A stretch of DNA of 34,526 bases from Candidatus Thorarchaeota archaeon. Its GTDB lineage: Archaea; Asgardarchaeota; Thorarchaeia; Thorarchaeales; Thorarchaeaceae. The translations under genes were made by a program, and so were the position numbers. The notes beneath the pieces were generated by a model, which searched no databases, was not told the origin of the DNA, and worked only from the letters and a program-made list of their open reading frames with translations. Location of the stretch: contig JAEOTX010000248.1 in assembly GCA_016839605.1 (NCBI GenBank), positions 1 to 34,526 of the forward strand, written 5' to 3'. Positions 7,891 to 15,640 of this stretch are shown here, one piece after another; the first letter of the stretch is position 1, and each line of letters opens with the position of its first letter.

Positions 7891-8413
7891 AAGTTGCTTG
7901 GATACAGTGAAGAGCAGGTGCTCGATAAGGAAGTTTGGAAATACGGATATCAGCGAGGAGAATGTTAATGCTATACTAGAGGTGGGATTCAGTGCTCCAT
8001 CCGCCGGTAACAGGCAGCCGTGGCGCGTCGTGGTAGTTAGAAACAAGAACACCAAGTCAGCTCTCGCAGAGGCTGCGCTTAACCAGAAGTTCCTTGCCCA
8101 AGCACCGGTTGTCTTGGTGGTATGTGCAGTTCCGGAGGAATCCGCACAGAGGTATGGAGAGAGAGGCAAGACACTCTACGTCCTCCAAGACACAGCAGCC
8201 TTAACACAGAACCTTCTTCTCGCTGCTCACATGAAAGGTTATGGTGCCTGTTGGATAGGAGCATTTGATGAAAGCCTTGCAGCAAAGGCAATAGATGTTC
8301 CTGAAGGTATGAGGCCTGTTGTGATTATTCCAATTGGGTTCATAGATGGACCTGTACCAGAGAGACGACACCGTAGACCATTGACAGAAGTAGTGGTTTC
8401 CGAGAGATTCTAG
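7883..8413 (+). CDS. Nitroreductase family FMN-dependent oxidoreductase
   Basis: A 176-residue member of the FMN-binding nitroreductase fold, short but complete. The N-terminal 'RCSIRKFGNTDIS' supplies the phosphate-binding Arg-Ser-x-Arg-x-Phe element, followed by 'SAPSAGNRQPWRVVVV' which contacts the isoalloxazine. The C-terminal 'GYGACWIGAFDE' and 'PIGFIDGP' complete the pocket. The family reduces nitroaromatics, quinones or flavins with NAD(P)H; the natural substrate is unknown. The ATG lies inside the end of the dehydrogenase gene (overlap 8 bases) and is preceded by a strong Shine-Dalgarno AGAGGTGA. The shared operon suggests both enzymes draw on the same NAD(P)H-linked redox need. Confidence 0.92.
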   Translation: MNESCLDTVKSRCSIRKFGNTDISEENVNAILEVGFSAPSAGNRQPWRVVVVRNKNTKSALAEAALNQKFLAQAPVVLVVCAVPEESAQRYGERGKTLYVLQDTAALTQNLLLAAHMKGYGACWIGAFDESLAAKAIDVPEGMRPVVIIPIGFIDGPVPERRHRRPLTEVVVSERF

Positions 8414-8520
8414 TTGTCGACTTATCTATCCTCTATTGGTGGTTAAGCATCATCCCGCCTAGATCAGAACGGCGAGGGCATAACGACATTGAATAGAAAA
8501 CTCTCTGGGTTGCAGATTAC

Positions 8521-8552
8521 CAAAAAAAGGGGGTGTGGGGGCATAAGCCCCC
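8521..8552 (-). terminator. Intrinsic-type terminator of the giant subtilase gene
   Basis: Read on the minus strand, GGGGGC-TTAT-GCCCCC (8552-8537) forms a perfect 6-bp GC hairpin with a 4-base loop, followed by ACACCCCC and seven T (8528-8522). It lies 26 bases after the subtilase stop and is the only convergent junction in the window with room for a terminator. The 8414-8577 gap contains nothing else that I recognise. Confidence 0.7.
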
Positions 8553-8577
8553 GTTAAGCTAAGTTGTATACCTTGGC

Positions 8578-11500
8578 TTACTTCTTCTTCACTAGGAAGA
8601 GAATCAGTATCACTACTACTCCAACGCCAATACCAGCAATCAAACCCAACAGCAGTGGGTCAATCGGCGGTGGTGGTGGTGGAGGTTCGGTTGTCGTGGT
8701 TGGCGTAGTTGGTACCGTAGTCGTTGTTGTGGTTGTTGGTGTTGGTATGGTACCACTCCCAAGAGTGAACACGTCATCGCTCGCATCAGGTATGGATGGA
8801 TCTCCTGGCCAGAGGGTTGGTAGACCAAATTGACCGGCGTATGCTGTATCGTTGTCAAAGGCTGTGACCTCGATGAGCGCCTCGTCAGTCGCCAAGATTG
8901 CAGTTGTAGTCCATGAGTAGTAGTAGTAGCTATTGACTGCATCATATGGCACTGGTCCTGTGAAGAGTGTCTGCCAGTATGTTCCTCCGTCCTTGGAGAA
9001 CCGGATCTGGTAGATCAAATCATCTCCGTTCGCATCATCTGAGGTGAAGGTGATGTTGTGAGTACCAATACTCCAGTCCTCGCCTCCCATAGGAGCTAGC
9101 AGCTCAATGGTTGGGATGAAGAAGTTCCCGAAAGTCACTGCGTTGAGGGTTTCCACCCATGCAACCTCAGTAGCTGTGTAGGCTGTCACCTGAATGTCCT
9201 TGGTGATGTTGAAGTAGAAGTCGTAGGTGTCGTATATGACAGTCCTTCCGGGTACTGCTGGTTGTGCCTCGGCTGAACGAGTATCCACAGTGTAGCTCCA
9301 TGTGCCGGGATCCTGGTCATAGTTCCAGCAAACGATAATCATGGTATCGTTAGTTGAGGTCCAAGTGAAGCTACCAACTTCAGGATGGGCCCCTGAGGCC
9401 ATGGTTCCACCTGCTGCAGTTACCAGGTCATTGCCGTATGACGCTGGCGTTTCTCCATCAACGACCCAGAAGTCACAGTCACCAATCGAGAAGTCACAAA
9501 CTATATCGACCGGATCACCAGGGGCGAGACCCTTGATTACCGCGATCGAAACTTGATCCGCTGGCAAAGGTGTATCGGGGAAGTTGAATGGGGTGTTCGC
9601 ACCCAGTGTTGGGATAACCAGAGGTATGTCATATTCCTCAAAGAACAATCCACTCAGGAACGCAAGTTCGGTTTCCACGATCTCGAAGTCTGGATTCAAC
9701 GGGAAGGTGTAGTCTGTATAGGTGAAGTTCAGCTCCACGTGATGTCCAGCTAGAGTTTCACTGCTGCCAAATGCTGTGGCTGCTCCACCACCAACCGAGT
9801 AGGTTGACTCCAAGCTCGATGAAGGTCCTTGCATGAACCACTGAACCTCGAGCGTAATCGCCTCATATGGATCAGTTCCATTCCATGCACTGACAACCAA
9901 CTGGAGATACCATTCTCCACGGTAGAGATACACACTCTCGGGACCACCATCGAAGACCATAGTGTTGTACGTTGGTCTCACTGGGGGTTCGTTGAGTGGG
10001 TAGTCATAGAGGTTGGTCTGGGCAAGAACATAATCGCTCTCATAGCTTTCAATGAGAAACATGTCCACAACAGTTCCAGGATTCTCCCAGCTCACCTTGA
10101 ATGCCAAGACTGAGCCGTTTCCTGCATTTGCAGGTAACCCAGCATCTGCAGGCTCTGGCACTTCAATGCGGAATGTTCTCTTGTCTCCAGCTCCTGCAAA
10201 GTTCTCCTCATAGAGATCAGCAGCTGCGAACACAGCACCGTTGTCGTATGGATTGAAGTCAGTTCCCGCTCCATCAACCATGGTGACTACTTCGCCCTCA
10301 GGCACATCTAGGTCTACGGCAACCATGTAGGAGAATGGAATCTGGTGAGTCCAGGTTCCACTGTCGACTTCAACAAATCCAGCATGGACACCATACTCAT
10401 CACTAGTTGGAGTGACTGTGACGTTGAAACCACCTGTGTGAGAATCTACGCCAAGTGATCCAGTCTGTACCTCCCATGTAATGAGTGATACCTTGAAGTC
10501 ACGGCCATGTGGTGCAGAATCCTCCACCTGTAGGGTTGGAGTGTTCTGGAAGATGTTGCTGATGCCGTTGACATCACCGATTCGTATTATCATGCTGTTG
10601 AACTCGTTGTAGGCTCGACCAATGTTCCGCAATGTGTCACTGGCAGAGAAGCCCTCACCCCATGGAGTGTAGACCATATTGTAGTAGTTCAACTCACCGT
10701 TTCCGGCTAGATTCCCTGGACCATCGTCAGCCCAATCGAACAGCCTGCAGATCGAGAACTCGCCGATGTAATCAGCATCGAAGTTCACCACTACGAATGC
10801 ATATGGATCAGCAAAAGCTGCATCAATCTCGGCTTGCAAGTAGCCTGCATCTAGGAATTCTTGATTCAAGTCGAAGAATCCTGGACGCTCGACTGCCGGG
10901 TCGAAGCCGCTGTCATCGTAGGTGTAAGTAGTTCCCTCAAAGCTCAACTCATCGCCCATAACATATTCCCAAGCTGTGACACCATAGTTACCACTCGCTT
11001 CGTAGTCGACGCCGTCGTAGCCAGTTGCATTGACAGTCACCGTTTTCGTTTCACCTGGAAGTACATCTCCGAAGAAGATGCTACTCGTCAGTGCCGGTGT
11101 TTCATTCAGCGGATACGGGGCAGACGGGTGTCCGGGTGGGTAAGGCATTCCTTCCCAAACATCATTTGGTATATCGAGCCAGTTATCGCCACCAGCTGCT
11201 GCAGGCCATGGGGCATGATAGTATCCAGCATATGCCCAAATCCACCAGCGCCATGAGATGTAGGCGGACTCATAGTAGTTGTCCATTGTGTCACCAGTCT
11301 GGAAGTAATATCGATCATTCATCATGCCATCAATGGCCAAGCATGCCTCATAGGCGTTGACCTGTCCATGACCCTGAATGAATGGATCCATACCCAAATC
11401 CTCTGATGATGATAGCACGACCTCCTTCAGCACGTAAGGATCGTAGGCCCATCCGTTGTCCATCATAGCCTCAAGTGCGACTGCTGCAACTGCAGCTGCC

Positions 11501-13671
11501 AACGGTGAGGATAGACTTGTGCCCTGCCACCACTTGTAGGTGACTGCAGGCGCTCCACTGACATAAAGGTAGGGTAGACCTTCATACATGATGTTCTGGA
11601 TAGGTTGTGGATTAACTCCTCGATAGCCGGGTGCAACTACGTCAGGCTTTGGATATCCTAAGAAGTTTGGACCCATCGAAGAGAATGCTGCGGGGGAATT
11701 TGCATTAATCTGACCTTCTGAGTAGAAGTTGTTCCAGTAGTGGTTCTTGGTTGTAGCACCAACACAGACAACAAGTCCTCCAGTGGCTGGCGCTCCGCTT
11801 GACATGTATCCTGGACCAGAGTTACCTGATGATGAGAACATCAAGATGCCCTCATAGGCAGGATCTGCGTACCCTGGTATCGACATAGCATCAAACGCTA
11901 AGGTCGTCCAGAACAAGTCAAACTGGGAGCCTGCACCCCAACCCCAAGACATCGTTAGGATGTCAGCCTTGTGTTCGCCGGTGTACTCCCACATACCAGA
12001 TGTGGAATTGAGATGGAATCCGCACGCCCAGAATGTTCCTCCAAAGTCGTCAAAGATACTCGCGCTGCCGAAGTTCTTGATTGACATCAGCGAAGCGCCA
12101 GGAGCAACACCAGGTAGGAAGTATTCGGTATCGTTCATTGGGTCGTTGCCTTCGTAGACTTTGTGACCAAAGACTCCACGTGAAGCAATCGAACCTGCAA
12201 TCCACTGACCGTGGTTGGTTGAAGGGGTCCCGGAGTACTCTGCATAAATCAGACCGAATCCTAGACCATCAGCTCTGAATCCACAGAAGAGTTCCTCATC
12301 GGTGGCATTCATACCTGTGCCTGCAAAGTAGGTTTCATTGAAGTAGTGTGTGTAGAAGTCGGGATGGTCATACATCCAACCCAACGACCCAAGGCCATAA
12401 TAGTTTGTGCCATCATTGTAGTGCACAACTGGTCCCTTTTCAGTTCCATCAACGGTGTAAATCCAGCCTCCATCATAGTCGTCCTTGAAGCTCCAGTCCA
12501 TCATTCCCTGCATCAAATCAATATACTCAGTTACATTCGGGTCCGCGACGGTCTCGTGCCAGTAGACATCGTTGATTAGTTTTGAAAACGTGGCCATGCC
12601 TGCCCAGTCGATTACCAATTTACTTGCATCAAGCACAAGTGCTGGTGCATAAAAGGCATCGAAATGGTCATCACGCATTTCATAGACCCACCCAACGGTG
12701 TAATTGTCAAAGCTACCTGGAGCTGGCAATTCCCAGTCCCTCCACAGATAGGGTTCAATGAACCAAGTATCTAGACCATATCCGTAAGCACCGAAGTGTT
12801 CAGATAGAAGCCTCCTGAGCCAGTGAGCTGATGCACTGAAGGGCGCTCGAGCAGTAATTGGGTCCCAATCTGTGACGTTGAGGTAGTATTTGCCGCTCGT
12901 GGCGTTGTAATAAGTCAGGGCATAGCCTGCAGCAAGCCATTCAGTGGTATTAGCAACGTTAGTGGCATTTGCGTACGTAAGGAACTGAGTTCCAGCACCT
13001 GAAGGATCGTACGATGTTGGTCTGCCCATTGAATCTACATCAGCTGCGTCGACCAAATCAGGAACACTGAAGTCTGCGCAAAAATCAGTGACAGCAACGG
13101 TCACACCGTCACCCGTGTAGCCCAGACCAGCTGCACCTGATGAACCAAGATCATCAGCGATCTCGAACATGTCAGGTTCAGGTACGTCAGTGCGCATGTC
13201 AATTTTTGGTATTGTCTTATCAGCTGAAATATACATCAAGCCATCGAGCTTTGTGAGTATTCTTGCGTCTCCGGATGTGAATACCGTACCATAGACGTAA
13301 GTCGCAAAGCCCATATCAACAGCCCAATGGACTTGGGCATTCTCCTTCACAGCATTTACATCAGAACCGGGGAATAGGACTAACAGGAAGTCTACGCCGC
13401 CATGCGACGTATCCATCTCAGTAGTAGTAGCATCGGTTTCAATATAAGATGCAAAGAGGGAGTCTACCTTTTGTTCCCTCGCCATAGGATCACTCAATCG
13501 TTCATTGATACTATCGACCATGTCGACTGCCTGATCCACCATGGTGGGGGAGGTGCTAAATGGTGATGCTTCAGATGTTCTCATCACTATGGCTGGTGCT
13601 AGAAATAGCGAAGCAGACAAAGTGACAATGAGAAGCAGTACCACTGCACGTCTCTTGTATAAGTATAACAT
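8578..13671 (-). CDS. Very large membrane-anchored subtilisin-like serine protease (S8)
   Basis: Secreted, surface-anchored protease of 1697 residues. It starts with a signal peptide (basic 'YKRRAV', hydrophobic 10-31). Catalytic residues are Asp196 in 'GVTVAVTDFCADF', His487 in 'TNHGQWIAGSI', oxyanion Asn617 in 'FSSSGNSGPG' and Ser719 in 'QGTSLSSPLAAA'. The Asp motif is unusual (DFC, not DTG/DSG). The Asp-His distance is 291 residues instead of a few tens, because of an aromatic-rich insertion (about 205-480). Residues 850-1520 are beta-rich, with many N-x-S/T sites. An Fn3-like domain (about 1520-1635), a Thr/Pro stalk, one membrane helix (about 1673-1694) and KKK follow. The ATG has GAGGAG upstream. 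A terminator hairpin follows. Substrates are unknown; exoprotein digestion or surface-protein processing are both possible. Confidence 0.9.
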   Translation of the reverse strand: MLYLYKRRAVVLLLIVTLSASLFLAPAIVMRTSEASPFSTSPTMVDQAVDMVDSINERLSDPMAREQKVDSLFASYIETDATTTEMDTSHGGVDFLLVLFPGSDVNAVKENAQVHWAVDMGFATYVYGTVFTSGDARILTKLDGLMYISADKTIPKIDMRTDVPEPDMFEIADDLGSSGAAGLGYTGDGVTVAVTDFCADFSVPDLVDAADVDSMGRPTSYDPSGAGTQFLTYANATNVANTTEWLAAGYALTYYNATSGKYYLNVTDWDPITARAPFSASAHWLRRLLSEHFGAYGYGLDTWFIEPYLWRDWELPAPGSFDNYTVGWVYEMRDDHFDAFYAPALVLDASKLVIDWAGMATFSKLINDVYWHETVADPNVTEYIDLMQGMMDWSFKDDYDGGWIYTVDGTEKGPVVHYNDGTNYYGLGSLGWMYDHPDFYTHYFNETYFAGTGMNATDEELFCGFRADGLGFGLIYAEYSGTPSTNHGQWIAGSIASRGVFGHKVYEGNDPMNDTEYFLPGVAPGASLMSIKNFGSASIFDDFGGTFWACGFHLNSTSGMWEYTGEHKADILTMSWGWGAGSQFDLFWTTLAFDAMSIPGYADPAYEGILMFSSSGNSGPGYMSSGAPATGGLVVCVGATTKNHYWNNFYSEGQINANSPAAFSSMGPNFLGYPKPDVVAPGYRGVNPQPIQNIMYEGLPYLYVSGAPAVTYKWWQGTSLSSPLAAAVAAVALEAMMDNGWAYDPYVLKEVVLSSSEDLGMDPFIQGHGQVNAYEACLAIDGMMNDRYYFQTGDTMDNYYESAYISWRWWIWAYAGYYHAPWPAAAGGDNWLDIPNDVWEGMPYPPGHPSAPYPLNETPALTSSIFFGDVLPGETKTVTVNATGYDGVDYEASGNYGVTAWEYVMGDELSFEGTTYTYDDSGFDPAVERPGFFDLNQEFLDAGYLQAEIDAAFADPYAFVVVNFDADYIGEFSICRLFDWADDGPGNLAGNGELNYYNMVYTPWGEGFSASDTLRNIGRAYNEFNSMIIRIGDVNGISNIFQNTPTLQVEDSAPHGRDFKVSLITWEVQTGSLGVDSHTGGFNVTVTPTSDEYGVHAGFVEVDSGTWTHQIPFSYMVAVDLDVPEGEVVTMVDGAGTDFNPYDNGAVFAAADLYEENFAGAGDKRTFRIEVPEPADAGLPANAGNGSVLAFKVSWENPGTVVDMFLIESYESDYVLAQTNLYDYPLNEPPVRPTYNTMVFDGGPESVYLYRGEWYLQLVVSAWNGTDPYEAITLEVQWFMQGPSSSLESTYSVGGGAATAFGSSETLAGHHVELNFTYTDYTFPLNPDFEIVETELAFLSGLFFEEYDIPLVIPTLGANTPFNFPDTPLPADQVSIAVIKGLAPGDPVDIVCDFSIGDCDFWVVDGETPASYGNDLVTAAGGTMASGAHPEVGSFTWTSTNDTMIIVCWNYDQDPGTWSYTVDTRSAEAQPAVPGRTVIYDTYDFYFNITKDIQVTAYTATEVAWVETLNAVTFGNFFIPTIELLAPMGGEDWSIGTHNITFTSDDANGDDLIYQIRFSKDGGTYWQTLFTGPVPYDAVNSYYYYSWTTTAILATDEALIEVTAFDNDTAYAGQFGLPTLWPGDPSIPDASDDVFTLGSGTIPTPTTTTTTTVPTTPTTTTEPPPPPPPIDPLLLGLIAGIGVGVVVILILFLVKKK

Positions 13672-13957
13672 TTCTGTTTTCTTCTCCTCTCATATCAATC
13701 AGCATAGAAAACGCCGCATAAGACAATAAAGCCAATTGATGGTCCTATGAATGTCTGATGCGTAAAATACCTCAAGCATTCGCCAGGCTCGAGCCTTGAC
13801 AAATACACTCCTCAATCGCGTTCTCAATAATGCCGTGATTAAAAATCGCAGATAGAAGTCATCCTATTAAGCATTACTACATGCGGATAGAATAGCTCCG
13901 ATGCTCGATTTGCATCAGGACTAGCATCTGCTTTTGAGCAATTCGTTAATACAGAGG
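13672..13957. other. 286-base intergenic region upstream of the giant subtilase
   Basis: The longest gene-free stretch. It must contain the subtilase promoter (minus strand). TTTATT and CTTATG, both in GGCTTTATTGTCTTATGCGG near 13713-13732, are possible TATA elements, and GAGAGGAGAAG near the ATG is the Shine-Dalgarno. A weak GATGC-N7-GCATC repeat near 13901-13917 follows the membrane/coiled-coil gene on the minus strand and might help termination. I find no tRNA, open reading frame or strong repeat here. Confidence 0.4.
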
Positions 13958-15040
13958 TCAAGAACCACGTGCCATCTTCTTTATTCCATCGACTATCTCA
14001 TGTGCAATCATCACTGCACCAATCAGCTCAATCTTGGGCTCTGCTTTTACGAGTCCACTAGGAGGCGCAGATACTCTGCCCATTGCTCGTCCCATAGTCT
14101 TGATGAGAGTAGTTATAGCAATTTGAGCAGATACATCTAGCGGACTGCCCTCAACCTGAGAGATTAATTCGGCAAGGTCCGAGATGACGCTGTCTGATAC
14201 TTCTGAGGCGGTCTCTGCCCTTCGGACATAGTCTTGGAGTTTTGCCATACTATCAATGTCCACAGCACCCGGTGCTGCAGCTTCAGACTCAGCCTTCACC
14301 TTCAATAACTCAATCTCAGACTGAAGATTGCTTATGGTCTGGTCCTTCTCTGATATGGTCTGCAGAAGCTCTTGCTCCTGGTCAGGGCTTGCGCCTGCAG
14401 CGCTTAGGCTAGCCTCCATTGCCGACATAGCAGCTTCTCTCTCAGAAACCTCTTCCTTAATGGCATCCAACTGACCTTGCAATGCAGTGAGGGTGTTTTC
14501 TTTCTCTGAGAGGAACTCGTTAAGCTCCTTGTTTTCTCCTTCAATTTTCTGAACATTGCCCTTCATGGACTTCATCTTATCCTGTGCTTCTTTGAGCACA
14601 TCGCGGAGAGCGACAAAATCTGGATCTGGGGGAGAGATTACTTTGCTCGCGATGCCTGCGAAAATGACAGCCATGATGACTATATACAGGGCGCCGATGA
14701 AGATTCCATAAATCTCGTTTCCAAAAATCAGATCTGTCATGATCTGAATCACACCCATGAACTCCTGATATGTTCCGAAGTCTTGGCCTTCCACCCAAGG
14801 TGTGCCACCAAAGGCCGCGTAGAGAAGCGTAATTATTCCCGCTAGGAAACTCCCACCACCAGCTGCTACCAAGAGATTCCGCCTACCACTATCCTGAGGC
14901 AAATGTCTCTGATATAGCAGTACAGCTGCTCCAATGAATAAGAGCGGTAGTACATATGGCGTGACCGCAAGAACATCCACCATGGGATAATCAATTTCTA
15001 TGGCTGCATGAAAGCCGGCGACAATGTTGGGATTGGCCAT
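13958..15040 (-). CDS. Membrane protein with three helices and a cytoplasmic coiled coil, unknown function
   Basis: A 360-residue protein. Three membrane helices are predicted at about 24-44, 57-77 and 112-136. A long coiled coil (about 145-250) follows, with heptad-like 'KELNEFLSEKENTLTALQGQLDAIKEEV' features, then an Ala-rich linker and a C-terminal helical domain (about 265-360, ending 'MIAHEIVDGIKKMARGS'). No enzymatic motif is present and I do not recognise the family. The layout suggests a membrane-tethered scaffold or a structural protein that oligomerises in the cytoplasm. The ATG has a strong Shine-Dalgarno (AGGAGGAT). The promoter contains a perfect palindrome at the expected start site. 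Confidence 0.75.
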   Translation of the reverse strand: MANPNIVAGFHAAIEIDYPMVDVLAVTPYVLPLLFIGAAVLLYQRHLPQDSGRRNLLVAAGGGSFLAGIITLLYAAFGGTPWVEGQDFGTYQEFMGVIQIMTDLIFGNEIYGIFIGALYIVIMAVIFAGIASKVISPPDPDFVALRDVLKEAQDKMKSMKGNVQKIEGENKELNEFLSEKENTLTALQGQLDAIKEEVSEREAAMSAMEASLSAAGASPDQEQELLQTISEKDQTISNLQSEIELLKVKAESEAAAPGAVDIDSMAKLQDYVRRAETASEVSDSVISDLAELISQVEGSPLDVSAQIAITTLIKTMGRAMGRVSAPPSGLVKAEPKIELIGAVMIAHEIVDGIKKMARGS

Positions 15041-15081
15041 TGCATATCCTCCTGTTACGCTGGAGAATATGATGAAAATCG

Positions 15082-15110
15082 CAGAATAAGTATATTCTGG
15101 GTATTAAAGC
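15082..15110 (-). promoter_or_regulatory. Promoter with perfect palindrome over the start site (membrane/coiled-coil gene)
   Basis: On the minus strand GCTTTAATAC (15110-15101) is a plausible TATA element. Just downstream, CAGAATA-N4-TATTCTG (15082-15088 / 15093-15099) is a perfect 7-base inverted repeat covering the expected transcription start. A repressor operator is the simplest reading. Confidence 0.4.
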
Positions 15111-15160
15111 AAAAACATAAAATCAGAGTGTTCTGCCCCACAGAGACCTGAGGGACAGAA
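15108..15160 (-). terminator. Hairpin terminator of the small unknown gene
   Basis: On the minus strand TTCTGTCCC ... GGGGCAGAA (15160-15152 / 15139-15131) can form a 9-bp stem with one U-G pair and a 12-base loop. It begins 12 bases after the stop of the gene at 15173-15463 and is followed by a T-rich stretch (GATTTTATGTTTTTG). On the plus strand the same stem has a C-A mismatch, so the minus-strand transcript is favoured. Confidence 0.5.
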
Positions 15161-15172
15161 CCATTCGAGCAT

Positions 15173-15463
15173 CTAGCGCTTCCAGAGCTCGCCTTTCATC
15201 CTTTCATGGTCCTCAACGATCGTCTCAAGAGTCTTGAACAGCCTACTGGCCTCATCAATATTGAGAAGAAAGGCGCCCTTGATGTCGCGGTCCTCACCCA
15301 GTGAAACACGGATTCTGCCATCATTCACCCAACCCTCATCAGTCTTCTGAGGGGGTTGAAGCTGAACCTCTAGCCAAGTCCTTCTCTTTGCCCCGGTCTC
15401 CCGGTCGTCAAAGAAATGCTTGATCTGGAGTCGGCGTTCGTATATCCGCGGTTTAGTACTCAT
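15173..15463 (-). CDS. Small conserved-looking protein, unknown function
   Basis: A 96-residue, charged, soluble protein. The track starts at GTG 15475, but that GTG is part of the Shine-Dalgarno (GAGGTG) placed nine bases before an in-frame ATG at 15463 ('MSTKPRIYERRLQ'), which I take as the start. Predicted layout is several beta strands ('LQIKHFFDD', 'TWLEVQLQPP', 'RIRVSLGED', 'KGAFLLNID') followed by one C-terminal helix ('EASRLFKTLETIVEDHERMKGELW'). That beta-sheet plus helix order vaguely recalls PC4-like single-strand nucleic-acid-binding folds, but this is only a resemblance. A terminator hairpin follows the stop, so it is probably a single-gene unit. Confidence 0.65.
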   Translation of the reverse strand: MSTKPRIYERRLQIKHFFDDRETGAKRRTWLEVQLQPPQKTDEGWVNDGRIRVSLGEDRDIKGAFLLNIDEASRLFKTLETIVEDHERMKGELWKR

Positions 15464-15640
15464 TTTACACAGCACCTCGATTCAGACAGGTATTCCTGAC
15501 CTATCCTCATATTATATTTGCACAAAAACGGATTTACCCTCATTTCTCGGTGCTGCCGAGCTGGAGTTGTTCGTGCAATGTCGCACTAAAGATAACCCTT
15601 ATCTGAACTCCGGAAACACTCCGCATGGACGGACACACAT

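Noticed and set aside
8660-8755. GTT/GGT-rich tract that looks like a microsatellite or regulatory repeat
   Set aside because: It encodes the Thr- and Pro-rich membrane-proximal stalk in frame, so coding constraint explains it.
8564-8833. Plus-strand ORF with Gly/Val runs
   Set aside because: It is the antisense of the Thr/Pro stalk codons of the giant subtilase; the repeats reflect that low-complexity coding sequence.
13672-13957. Possible hidden gene or RNA in the longest intergenic region
   Set aside because: Frames are short and interrupted; only weak repeats and promoter-like AT-rich boxes are present.
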